Assembly (NCBI GenBank): GCA_014380545.1
Contig: JACMJP010000328.1
Span: forward strand, 1 to 6,337
Reading direction: 5' to 3'
From: Chitinophagales bacterium
Lineage (GTDB): Bacteria; Bacteroidota; Bacteroidia; Chitinophagales; BACL12
DNA length: 6,337 bases
This document shows positions 1-6,337 of the stretch, piece by piece (position 1 is the stretch's first letter; the number at the start of each line of letters is the position of its first letter). The translations under genes were made by a program, and so were the position numbers. Below the pieces are notes generated by a model, which was given only the letters and a program-made list of their open reading frames with translations, searched no databases and was not told the origin of the DNA.

Positions 1-1495
1 AAAGACTTTTTATTTTAAATGTTTGCAATAATGAATCTGCACCTTCAGCATTTTTTAAAATATGGGGCGTATAAAAATAGCCTGAGTTTGCAATTGTTGA
101 CATTGCATTCGCAACCTGCAAGGGGGTAAGAATTAATTGATCCTGCCCGATACCCAATGTAACACAACTTGACGCTCTCCATCTTCCAGCACCATAAATT
201 TTATCATAATCTTCCGGGTCAGGAACATTACCTGCTCTTTCATTTGGAAGATCAACTCCTGTTCTTACACCAATTCCGAATAATGCTAATTCACTTTTAA
301 AATCAGTAAGACCTTCACTTGGTTTTGCATGTGCATCTTCCATGAAATGTTTAAATACATGACAGAAATAAGCATTACATGAATTACCAATTCCGAGTAT
401 AACACTTCCTGCATATGGATGGCCGTGACAATTAACTGTGTGGCCACTCATCACATAACCGCCTGGGCAACTGTATCCCTGGTCTGCAGAGAGTGTTCCA
501 GCCTGCATACCTATTGCGGCAAGTACGGGTTTAAATGTAGAGCCGGGTGGATAATATCCTGAAAGTGCACGGTTATTTAAAGGGCGTTGAGGATCCATTA
601 CCAGCTTACCATAATTTTTTGTGCGCTGGCTGCCGGTTAATAAATTCGGATCATAAGTGGGAGAACTTACCAGGCACAATATTTCTCCTGTAGATGGCTC
701 AATTGCTACTAATGCACCTCTTTTATTTTGCATTAATTGTTCAGCATAGTATTGCAATTCAATATCAACCGTTAATGTGAGTTGTTTTCCCGCTATTGAT
801 TTTTTATCATTATCTCCCTTTCCCAAACTCCCAACAACTCTGTTGTATGCATCCACAACCATATATTTATATCCATTATCTCCCCGTAATAATTCTTCAT
901 AAGATTTCTCTACTCCGCTTTTACCAATGTAATCACCACTTTTATAATAGCCCTCATTGTTTTTTATATCGTTTGAATCTACTTCAGTAACATATCCTAA
1001 TAATTGCGCAGCAGCAGGATAATTATATTTTCTCACCGATCTTATTTGTGTGAAAAATCCCGGGTATTGATATAATAGTTCTTCAATCCTGCCTACTTCT
1101 TCTCCTGATAAATTACTTATAAAAACAGAAGGCAGATAAGATGCATAACCTTGCTTCTGTTTTAAATTTTTTATTGTTTTAATAAATGTTTCTTTATTAA
1201 TACCAACTAATTCGCAAAAACTCAGTGTATCTAAATTTTTTATTTGCTGCGTAATAACCATGATATCATAATTCGGTTGGTTGTAAACAATGAGTTTGCC
1301 GTTCCTGTCATACATTGGGCCACGGTCAGGATAAATTGTTACTTTTCTAAATGCTCTGTCAGCAGCAAGTTCTTTATAATCGCCATTAATTACCTGCAGA
1401 TATAATAAGCGGATGATATACACTAAAAATACAACAACGATGAGCGCCTGAATAAAATAACTTTTTGACTTACCGATATTGCTGAGTACACTCAT
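1..1495 (-). CDS. mrdA: Penicillin-binding protein 2 (elongasome D,D-transpeptidase), 3' end cut by the window
   Basis: This is a class B penicillin-binding protein that cross-links peptidoglycan during side-wall elongation, working in the periplasm with RodA and the MreBCD complex. My reading gives 498 open codons from the ATG at 1495 to the window edge. A short cytoplasmic tail leads to one membrane segment at about residues 13–34. The PBP dimerisation region follows, with a conserved stretch around PDRGPMYDRNGKLIVYN (56–72) and YIGKSGVEKSYEELLRG (189–205). The transpeptidase domain starts near residue 240. The catalytic SxxK box is S319-TF-K322, inside GYYPPGSTFKP, and the second motif is S372-C-N374, inside GNSCNAYF. 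The KTG box would come about 200 residues after S319, so it lies outside the window and cannot be checked. The start sits 2 bp after the mreD stop, which implies translational coupling. The alternative, the division transpeptidase FtsI, is unlikely given the mreD neighbour and the PBP2-like N-terminus. Confidence 0.95.
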   Translation of the reverse strand, partial: MSVLSNIGKSKSYFIQALIVVVFLVYIIRLLYLQVINGDYKELAADRAFRKVTIYPDRGPMYDRNGKLIVYNQPNYDIMVITQQIKNLDTLSFCELVGINKETFIKTIKNLKQKQGYASYLPSVFISNLSGEEVGRIEELLYQYPGFFTQIRSVRKYNYPAAAQLLGYVTEVDSNDIKNNEGYYKSGDYIGKSGVEKSYEELLRGDNGYKYMVVDAYNRVVGSLGKGDNDKKSIAGKQLTLTVDIELQYYAEQLMQNKRGALVAIEPSTGEILCLVSSPTYDPNLLTGSQRTKNYGKLVMDPQRPLNNRALSGYYPPGSTFKPVLAAIGMQAGTLSADQGYSCPGGYVMSGHTVNCHGHPYAGSVILGIGNSCNAYFCHVFKHFMEDAHAKPSEGLTDFKSELALFGIGVRTGVDLPNERAGNVPDPEDYDKIYGAGRWRASSCVTLGIGQDQLILTPLQVANAMSTIANSGYFYTPHILKNAEGADSLLQTFKIKSL

Positions 1496-1497
1496 TT

Positions 1498-2019
1498 TTA
1501 TTTGCGTTCTTTTTTTGTTGTAAATAAGAATGTAAGAATTAATATTAAAAAAGTAGAAATAATTCCACTTAATACAATTTTTAAAAGAGTATATCCAAGA
1601 TGTTGGAATGATAATATTTCTACAAAAAAATAAAATGTATGATGTATGAACACCATAATTGCTGTAAATATGGTGAACCATGTTGCGCCCAAATAGCGGA
1701 TATTTGGCGATCCTACAGCATCGTAACCTGTTGGCGGAGTTAATAATTTTAATATTGGTGCCCGTAAAAATGCCATTAAAACACATGCGGATGCATGCAT
1801 ACCTGGTGTCATATTGAACATATCTATTATTAACCCAACAAGAAATGCAAGAGGAAGCATTATCCACTTTGGGACATTTAACGGCAACATGAAAATAAAC
1901 ATCGGGTATATGTAGGGATGAATATAAATCCCTGTATCAAGGTTATTTAAAACCAAAACCTGGAAAGCAATAATAAATGCTAATCCCACAAAACGTAGTA
2001 TCCAGTTAATTACCTGCAT
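1498..2019 (-). CDS. mreD: Rod shape-determining protein MreD
   Basis: MreD is a small polytopic inner-membrane protein of the elongasome that associates with MreC and helps organise RodA/PBP2. The 173-residue product is almost entirely hydrophobic. Likely membrane segments lie at about residues 5–25, 36–48, 52–68, 112–134 and 145–167, followed by a basic tail (TTKKERK). A polar stretch with the motif DMFNMTPGMHASA (66–78) is, as I recall, typical of Bacteroidota MreD. Sequence conservation in this family is low, so the call rests on hydropathy, size and position between mreC and mrdA. The ATG at 2019 lies inside the end of mreC, giving a 14-bp overlap that suggests coupled translation. Its stop is 2 bp before the mrdA start. 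Confidence 0.93.
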   Translation of the reverse strand: MQVINWILRFVGLAFIIAFQVLVLNNLDTGIYIHPYIYPMFIFMLPLNVPKWIMLPLAFLVGLIIDMFNMTPGMHASACVLMAFLRAPILKLLTPPTGYDAVGSPNIRYLGATWFTIFTAIMVFIHHTFYFFVEILSFQHLGYTLLKIVLSGIISTFLILILTFLFTTKKERK

Positions 2020-2845
2020 TATTTATTGCTGCTTCTTCTGCGGATTTTTGTTCTTCTTTGCGTAAATAATTTACAACATAAACAGTATGTAACCTGCTGA
2101 ATTGTGTTGCAAGTTTAATTTTTAATGTATAAAAATTACTTCCTTCTTCTCTGCCATATTCCTGCAAAGTACCTATTAAAATTCCCCGGGGAAATAACAA
2201 TGAATTTGCTGTCGTTATAATTGTATCTCCGGGTTGTAATTCTCCGGGCTCTGAAACATCAACCATAGTCACAATTGTCGGGTCACCAATTTCCCATCTT
2301 ATATTTCCCTGCACATTCGTTTTTTTAATAGCAGCTCTTGTAAAAAAATTACCGTGCAACACACTCATAGCAACGCTATAATTTTCTGTTGCTGTAATTA
2401 TTTTTCCGCAAATACCGCTTGAAGTAATTACGCCCATGTCTTTTTTAATACCATGTTTAGTTCCCCTGTTTAGAGTAATATAATTATTTACTTCTGTAAA
2501 AGAATTTGAAATTACTTCTGCCGGAATATATGTATATAAAACAGTCCCTGTTGAATCCTGCATTTGATAAACATTCACTGTATCAAATTGCCTGGATTGG
2601 TGAATTTGCGAGCGCAGCCCCGCATTTTCAGCTAAAAGACTATCATTTATTTCACCGAGATTCAAATAATCCGTTAAGCTGGAGTATTTTTCATTTACAT
2701 TACCTGTAAGGTAATTAGCTGAATTTAAAAAAAATGTTTTATGATATGCATTGTTGTTGAATATTAGCCAAAAACTTAACAGCTCAAGTATGAGGAATAA
2801 AATGATCGCATAATTGCGAATTATAAAAAGGAAAAAGCTACGCAT
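2006..2845 (-). CDS. mreC: Rod shape-determining protein MreC
   Basis: MreC is a bitopic membrane protein whose periplasmic part binds and activates PBP2, linking it to MreB filaments. The 279-residue protein has a short cytoplasmic N-terminus and one membrane segment at about residues 11–30. A predicted coiled-coil or helical stretch with LNLGEINDSLLAENAGL (61–77) follows. The two-lobed beta domain spans about 108–260, with recognisable family signatures: AEVISNSFTEVNNYITLNRG (109–128), the GVITSSGICGKI region (138–149) and the SLLFPRGILIG loop (215–225). The C-terminus is polar and rich in E, K and A (262–279) and looks disordered. The ATG at 2845 is the only plausible start because the membrane segment follows directly. 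It lies 20 bp after the mreB stop and has no recognisable Shine-Dalgarno sequence. The 3' end overlaps mreD by 14 bp. Confidence 0.96.
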   Translation of the reverse strand: MRSFFLFIIRNYAIILFLILELLSFWLIFNNNAYHKTFFLNSANYLTGNVNEKYSSLTDYLNLGEINDSLLAENAGLRSQIHQSRQFDTVNVYQMQDSTGTVLYTYIPAEVISNSFTEVNNYITLNRGTKHGIKKDMGVITSSGICGKIITATENYSVAMSVLHGNFFTRAAIKKTNVQGNIRWEIGDPTIVTMVDVSEPGELQPGDTIITTANSLLFPRGILIGTLQEYGREEGSNFYTLKIKLATQFSRLHTVYVVNYLRKEEQKSAEEAAINNAGN

Positions 2846-2865
2846 TCAGCGCAATAGGTGATTTA

Positions 2866-3891
2866 TTATCCAATGAATAGTGCCTCGTAATGTTCACGGT
2901 CTTTTAGTGCAATGCCTGTTCCTCTGACAACGGCTCTTAAAGGATCATCAGCCACATGCACATGTAGTTTTGTTTTTTGTGCAATGCGTTTATCCAATCC
3001 TCTTAACAATGCTCCGCCACCTGTTAAATGAATTCCTTCCCTTTGAATATCACTTGCTAATTCGGGGGGCGTAGTTTCCAATGCCTTTAAAATTGCTTCT
3101 TCCACTTTTGAGATTGATTTATCCAGTGCATGCGCAATTTCTGAGTACGTAACAACAAGTTGTTTTGGGATACCTGTCATAAGGTCTCTTCCGCTCACCT
3201 GGTAGTCTTCCGGCGCATCTTCCAGTTCGGTAATTGCGGCTCCAACATTTATTTTAATTGCTTCAGCAGTGCGTTCTCCAATTAAGAGATTATGCTGGCG
3301 GCGCATGTAATCAACTATGTCTGCGGTAAATTCATCACCAGCAACCCGGATGCTTTGATCGCAAACAATTCCGCTTAATGCAACTACAGCAATTTCTGTT
3401 GTTCCTCCACCTATATCAATGATCATATGCCCTACAGGCTCCTGTACATCCAATCCAATACCCAGTGCAGCAGCCATAGGTTCCTGAATCAGGTAAACTT
3501 CTTTTGCCCCGGCTTGCTCAGCACTATCTTTTACTGCTCTCTTTTCTACTTCAGTAATTCCTGAAGGAATGCAAATTACCATTATGAGCGATGGTTTAAA
3601 TATGCGGTTTTTTGGAAATATCATTCCTATCAACCCCCTTATCATACTTTCAGCAGCCTGAAAATCCGCAATTACTCCGTCTTTTAATGGGCGGATTGTT
3701 TTTATATTATCATGCGTTTTTTCATGCATTTGCATTGCCCGTTTTCCAACTGCGATAATTTTTTCTGTTTTGCGGTCAATTGCAACAATAGATGGTTCAT
3801 CCACCATTACTTTATCGTGCGCTATAATAAGTGTATTAGCAGTACCGAGGTCAATAGCAATTTCCTGTGTAAGAAAGTTGAATAATCCCAT
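2866..3891 (-). CDS. mreB: Rod shape-determining protein MreB (bacterial actin)
   Basis: MreB is an actin-fold ATPase that polymerises into membrane-bound antiparallel filaments and orients the wall-elongation machinery. The 341-residue length is normal for the family. The N-terminus MGLFNFLTQE gives a hydrophobic membrane-contact patch. Nucleotide-site motifs are all present: phosphate-1 IAIDLGTANT (11–20), the EPMAAALG stretch with the presumed catalytic Glu137, phosphate-2 IIDIGGGTTEIAV (157–169), and the adenosine motif HLTGGGALLRGLD (288–300). The canonical MGLF-type start sets the ATG at 3891. No Shine-Dalgarno sequence is seen; the bases before the start are A-rich. It is the first gene of the mreBCD–mrdA operon and is preceded by a 289-bp spacer that probably holds the operon promoter. 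No defect or unusual residue is visible. Confidence 0.98.
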   Translation of the reverse strand: MGLFNFLTQEIAIDLGTANTLIIAHDKVMVDEPSIVAIDRKTEKIIAVGKRAMQMHEKTHDNIKTIRPLKDGVIADFQAAESMIRGLIGMIFPKNRIFKPSLIMVICIPSGITEVEKRAVKDSAEQAGAKEVYLIQEPMAAALGIGLDVQEPVGHMIIDIGGGTTEIAVVALSGIVCDQSIRVAGDEFTADIVDYMRRQHNLLIGERTAEAIKINVGAAITELEDAPEDYQVSGRDLMTGIPKQLVVTYSEIAHALDKSISKVEEAILKALETTPPELASDIQREGIHLTGGGALLRGLDKRIAQKTKLHVHVADDPLRAVVRGTGIALKDREHYEALFIG

Positions 3892-3975
3892 TGTATTTTG
3901 AGTAGATAAAAATTTTAAGTGTAAAAATAATAGTTGTTATGTATTTATTCTTAATTATTATTTATTATAAATTGA

Positions 3976-3983
3976 CAAGGTTA
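3976..3983 (-). promoter_or_regulatory. Candidate -7 element for the mreBCD–mrdA operon
   Basis: On the minus strand the bases read TAACCTTG, matching five of the six fixed positions of the Bacteroidota sigma-ABfr -7 consensus TAnnTTTG. It would place a transcript start near 3970 and leave an AT-rich leader of about 75–80 bases before mreB. No convincing TTG-type -33 element lies about 19–21 bases upstream, so the match is weak. A TTGACA at 4065–4070 is another possible upstream box but lacks a good partner. Confidence 0.3.
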
Positions 3984-4145
3984 AATAAAGTGTTTATTAT
4001 TTAAGATTCGGAATTTGATATTCAGAAACCTTATTAATATGGCAATTACTTTCAAAAAAAAATCTGTCAACTAAATTATTTATGATAAAGATTTTACAAT
4101 GATCTTTTTATTCTTCGGGTTACTCAGGATCCAATTGCTAAAATC

Positions 4146-4180
4146 ATGTTATAACATTTTCAAACTCATAACACATTTTC
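4146..4180. repeat. 12-bp palindrome and short imperfect direct repeat after purH
   Basis: Positions 4146–4157 form the perfect palindrome ATGTTATAACAT. It overlaps an imperfect direct repeat, ATAACATTTTC at 4151–4161 and ATAACACATTTTC at 4168–4180, the second copy abutting the purH stop codon. The pattern could be a protein-binding site or chance in AT-rich DNA. It lacks the GC stem and trailing T run of an intrinsic terminator. Confidence 0.4.
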
Positions 4181-5719
4181 TCAGTGTTTAAAATGTCTTG
4201 TAGCACTCATCACCATAGCCATATCATGTGTATCACAAAAATCAACGGAGTCTTTGTCCCTAATGGAGCCACCCGGCTGGATCACCGCACTGATGCCGGC
4301 TGCATGGGCAATTTCAACACAATCCGGAAACGGAAAAAATGCTTCACTTGCCATCACTGTGCCCTTCAGATCAAAGCCAAAATGTTTCGCTTTTGTTATC
4401 GCCTGCTGTAATGCATCCACTCTTGAAGTTTGCCCTGTCCCGCTGCCGGTAAGTTGCTTGTTTTTTACTAATGCAATTCCATTTGATTTCAAATGTTTTA
4501 CTATTTTTTCCGCAAAGAGGAGATCTGAAATTTCTTTTTCTGTCGGGCGTTTTTTAGTTACAAATTGCAGGTCGTTTTTATGAGTTGTTTTTATGTTTCT
4601 ATCCTGAACCAAAATTCCATTCAGCATACTCTTGAATTGTGTTCCCGGAAATTCAAATTGTTTTTGTTTTAAGAGGATGCGGTTTTTCTTTGTTTGCAGA
4701 ACAATTAATGCTTCATGCCCGAATTCCGGAGCAATGAGAACTTCAAAAAATAAAGTATTGATTTTATATGCGGTTGCCAGATCAATTGGTGCATTACAGA
4801 TGTGTACACCACCAAAGGCGCTGACGGGGTCAGCTTCGAGTGCTTTCTCATAAGCTTCTAAAAGAGTTGGCGAAGTAGCAATACCGCAGGCGTTAGTATG
4901 CTTTAAAATGGCGAATGTTGGGTACTTATCTTTTTCATAATCTTCCTGAAATTCTTCTATCAGGTAAACAGCACTTTCTACATCAACTAAATTATTAAAG
5001 GATATTTCTTTACCATGTAACCTTTCAAACACATCCGTGAGTTTACCGAAAAATGCAGATTGCTGATGTGGATTTTCGCCATAACGCAAAACATATTTCG
5101 GGGTATAATTCAAAGAATAATTTTCATCATTATTAAACCAGGTATAAATTAAAGTGTCATATTGAGATGTTATTGCAAAAGCTTTTTTTGCAAAATATTT
5201 TCTCTGACTAAGGTGTGTCGTTCCTTTTTGTATTTTTAAAATTTCCAATAATTCCTCGTAATCACTTTTTGAAGCGATAACTAACACATCCTGAAAATTT
5301 TTTGCCGCAGCTCTTATGAGTGATACACCCCCAATATCTATTTTTTCAATTATCTCTGCTTCATTATTAGTATTGCGTAATGTTTCTTCAAATGGATATA
5401 AGTCAACAATAACCAGATCTATTGAAGGTAAGTTATATTGCCCCATTTGCTGAACATCTTCCTGTAATTCCCTGCGGGCAAGAATGCCCCCAAAAACCTT
5501 AGGGTGTAAGGTTTTTACTCTTCCCCCAAGAATGGAAGGATAAGAAGTCAGGTCTTCAACTGTTTCAACAGGAACACCAAGTTCTTTAATAAATTTTTCT
5601 GTTCCGCCTGTTGAATAAATGGTAACTCCAAACTCCTGCAATTTACGAATGATTGGCTCTAATTTGTCCTTATAAAAAACGGAAATTAAAGCTGATTTTA
5701 TTGTAACAGGAAAATCCAT
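4181..5719 (-). CDS. purH: Bifunctional AICAR formyltransferase / IMP cyclohydrolase PurH
   Basis: PurH performs the last two steps of de novo IMP synthesis in the cytoplasm: it formylates AICAR with 10-formyl-THF and then cyclises FAICAR to IMP. With the start at the ATG at 5719 the protein has 512 residues, normal for the family. The N-terminal MGS-like cyclohydrolase domain (about 1–195) shows IKSALISVFYKDKLEPI near the start, STGGT (36–40) and GGRVKTLHPK (65–74). The C-terminal formyltransferase domain shows RYGENPHQ (212–219), the catalytic Lys273-His274 in KHTNACG, AFGGV (301–305), GQTSRVDA (429–436), IQPGGSIRD (480–488) and the typical RHF(K/R)H end. The frame stays open to a TTG at 5746, nine codons upstream, but that TTG lies inside a promoter-like box and the added residues precede the usual family N-terminus, so I prefer the ATG. 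The gene is intact. Confidence 0.97.
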   Translation of the reverse strand: MDFPVTIKSALISVFYKDKLEPIIRKLQEFGVTIYSTGGTEKFIKELGVPVETVEDLTSYPSILGGRVKTLHPKVFGGILARRELQEDVQQMGQYNLPSIDLVIVDLYPFEETLRNTNNEAEIIEKIDIGGVSLIRAAAKNFQDVLVIASKSDYEELLEILKIQKGTTHLSQRKYFAKKAFAITSQYDTLIYTWFNNDENYSLNYTPKYVLRYGENPHQQSAFFGKLTDVFERLHGKEISFNNLVDVESAVYLIEEFQEDYEKDKYPTFAILKHTNACGIATSPTLLEAYEKALEADPVSAFGGVHICNAPIDLATAYKINTLFFEVLIAPEFGHEALIVLQTKKNRILLKQKQFEFPGTQFKSMLNGILVQDRNIKTTHKNDLQFVTKKRPTEKEISDLLFAEKIVKHLKSNGIALVKNKQLTGSGTGQTSRVDALQQAITKAKHFGFDLKGTVMASEAFFPFPDCVEIAHAAGISAVIQPGGSIRDKDSVDFCDTHDMAMVMSATRHFKH

Positions 5720-5743
5720 GAAATCGATTAAAAATTTAAGCGG

Positions 5744-5751
5744 CAAAGGTA
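5744..5751 (-). promoter_or_regulatory. Probable -7 promoter element of purH
   Basis: The minus strand reads TACCTTTG, a full match to the Bacteroidota -7 consensus TAnnTTTG. It ends 24 bases before the purH ATG at 5719, which would put the transcript start near 5739 and give a leader of about 20 bases. No clear TTG-type -33 box is seen about 19–21 bases upstream (the bases there read close to AAATCA), so the promoter may be weak or depend on an activator. Confidence 0.55.
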
Positions 5752-5861
5752 GAAGAAAGCATTGGGATTATGATTTTAAGGTTTGAAGAATATTTCACCC
5801 GATTGTGCAAATCTTTATTGCAAAAAGTTCACGATGAAGACCTGATAATAATTTTTCAATT

Positions 5862-6337
5862 TTAGAATATCAGCTTATTCTTTTGCAGAATAAATTCTTC
5901 AACTATCTCCGGAAAATATTTTAACTCCAGTTTTCGGACTTTCTTTTCTATTGATTCAGAAGAATCATTTTCTTCAACTGAAACAGTTTTTTGGAAAATG
6001 ATCTTTCCTTCATCATATTTTTCATTCAATTCATGTACAGTAATCCCTGTTTCTGTTTCTTTATTTTCAAAAACTTTTTCATGAACATATTTTCCATACA
6101 TGCCTTTGCCCCCATATTTGGGCAGCAATGCCGGATGTATATTTAGGATGCGATGCGGAAACGCCTGTATAAAAACAGAAGGTAACAATTGAAGATAACC
6201 TGCAAGGATGATATATTGTGTTCTATATGATCTTAAATATGCAATGATGGCCTCAACGTTTTGCCAATCTGCTTCTGCGAATATTTTTACAGGAATATTA
6301 TTTTTTTCTGCCTTTTGAATTACTTCTGCTTTCGGGT
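5862..6337 (-). CDS. purN: Phosphoribosylglycinamide formyltransferase PurN, 5' end cut by the window
   Basis: PurN transfers a formyl group from 10-formyl-THF to GAR, the third step of de novo purine synthesis. The frame is open from the window edge to the TAA at 5862–5864, giving 157 visible residues. The family is about 190 residues long, so roughly 35 are missing, including the N-terminal glycine-rich GSN stretch. The visible part begins PKAEVIQKAEKNNIPV, the usual segment after the first strands. It then shows YIILAGYLQLLP (41–52) and NIHPALLPKYGGKGMYG (65–81), carrying the active-site Asn65 and His67. It continues with ETGITVHELNEKYDEGKII, where Asp108 matches the catalytic Asp (residue numbers count from the first visible full codon). 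A TTG at 6188 could be taken as a start but would discard the first part of the domain, so it is not the true one. The spacer to purH is 142 bp. Confidence 0.95.
   Translation of the reverse strand, partial: PKAEVIQKAEKNNIPVKIFAEADWQNVEAIIAYLRSYRTQYIILAGYLQLLPSVFIQAFPHRILNIHPALLPKYGGKGMYGKYVHEKVFENKETETGITVHELNEKYDEGKIIFQKTVSVEENDSSESIEKKVRKLELKYFPEIVEEFILQKNKLIF

Larger units (their letters stand above)
3892..4180. other. Gene-free, AT-rich spacer between purH and mreB
   Basis: This 289-bp stretch has no open frame worth calling on either strand and no tRNA or recognisable riboswitch. It is extremely AT-rich, most of all in the 80 bases before mreB. It contains a 9-base A run (4054–4062, T9 on the coding strand), a 12-bp palindrome next to the purH stop, and a promoter-like element at 3976–3983. 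I see no GC-rich hairpin followed by a T run, so there is no evident intrinsic terminator after purH. The spacer is the likely site of the mre operon promoter and leader. That role is inferred from position. Confidence 0.7.

Noticed and set aside
796..990. Plus-strand open frame of 64 codons
   Set aside because: It lies wholly inside the mrdA reading frame on the other strand, has a composition-driven sequence rich in Y, H and P, and resembles no family; it is a shadow.
1..1495. Possibility that the mrdA region is a pseudogene, since no complete frame is bounded by a start and stop in the window
   Set aside because: Manual translation from 1495 to the edge gives 498 open codons with intact SxxK and SxN motifs; only the window boundary removes the 3' end.
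1791..1800. 10-bp palindrome ATGCATGCAT
   Set aside because: It encodes the GMHAS part of the MreD motif and is explained by the protein sequence.
2182..2193. 12-bp palindrome TTCCCCGGGGAA, unusually GC-rich for this DNA
   Set aside because: It encodes the conserved LFPRG loop of MreC, and codon choice explains it; there is no sign of a terminator or binding site.
2506..2709. Plus-strand open frame of 67 codons
   Set aside because: It is antisense to mreC and has no recognisable features.
4184..4853. Three plus-strand open frames of 73–109 codons
   Set aside because: All lie antisense to the well-conserved purH formyltransferase domain and show no domain-like features.
5806..5822. Inverted repeat TGCAA/TTGCA with a 7-base loop between purN and purH, considered as a purN terminator
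   Set aside because: The stem is only 5 bp and AT-rich, it cannot be extended, and no T run follows it on the minus strand.
6186..6188. TTG as the purN start, giving a 108-residue protein
   Set aside because: The frame stays open upstream to the window edge with clear PurN sequence, so the gene is truncated by the window and does not start here.

Overview
The window looks like ordinary housekeeping DNA from a low-GC member of the Bacteroidota, perhaps a Chitinophagales or Sphingobacteriales lineage. That placement is an inference. It rests on the AT-rich composition, the gene order purH–mreB–mreC–mreD–mrdA (which I recall as recurrent in this phylum), a TAnnTTTG-type promoter element in front of purH, and the lack of Shine-Dalgarno sequences before the starts. 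All genes lie on the minus strand, so transcription runs from high to low coordinates.

Layout in transcription order. (1) 6337–5862: purN, cut at its 5' end by the window edge. (2) 5861–5720: a 142-bp spacer with a likely purH promoter. (3) 5719–4181: purH, complete. (4) 4180–3892: a 289-bp very AT-rich gene-free spacer, with a 12-bp palindrome just after purH and a weak promoter candidate for the next operon. (5) 3891–1: a tight cell-shape operon, mreB, mreC, mreD and mrdA (PBP2). The spacers there are 20 bp, then a 14-bp overlap, then 2 bp. mrdA is cut at its 3' end by the window edge; rodA would be the expected next gene but is not visible.

The genes form two functional groups. PurN and PurH carry out the two formyl-transfer steps of de novo purine synthesis, and PurH also closes the ring to IMP. 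MreB filaments, the MreC/MreD membrane proteins and the transpeptidase PBP2 form the elongasome core that inserts peptidoglycan along the side wall.

Both edge genes are easy to miss or mis-start because they lack a start or stop inside the window. I found no RNA gene, mobile element, CRISPR array or broken gene, and nothing that supports a new biological system. The most useful observations are the corrected purH start and the regulatory content of the two spacers.
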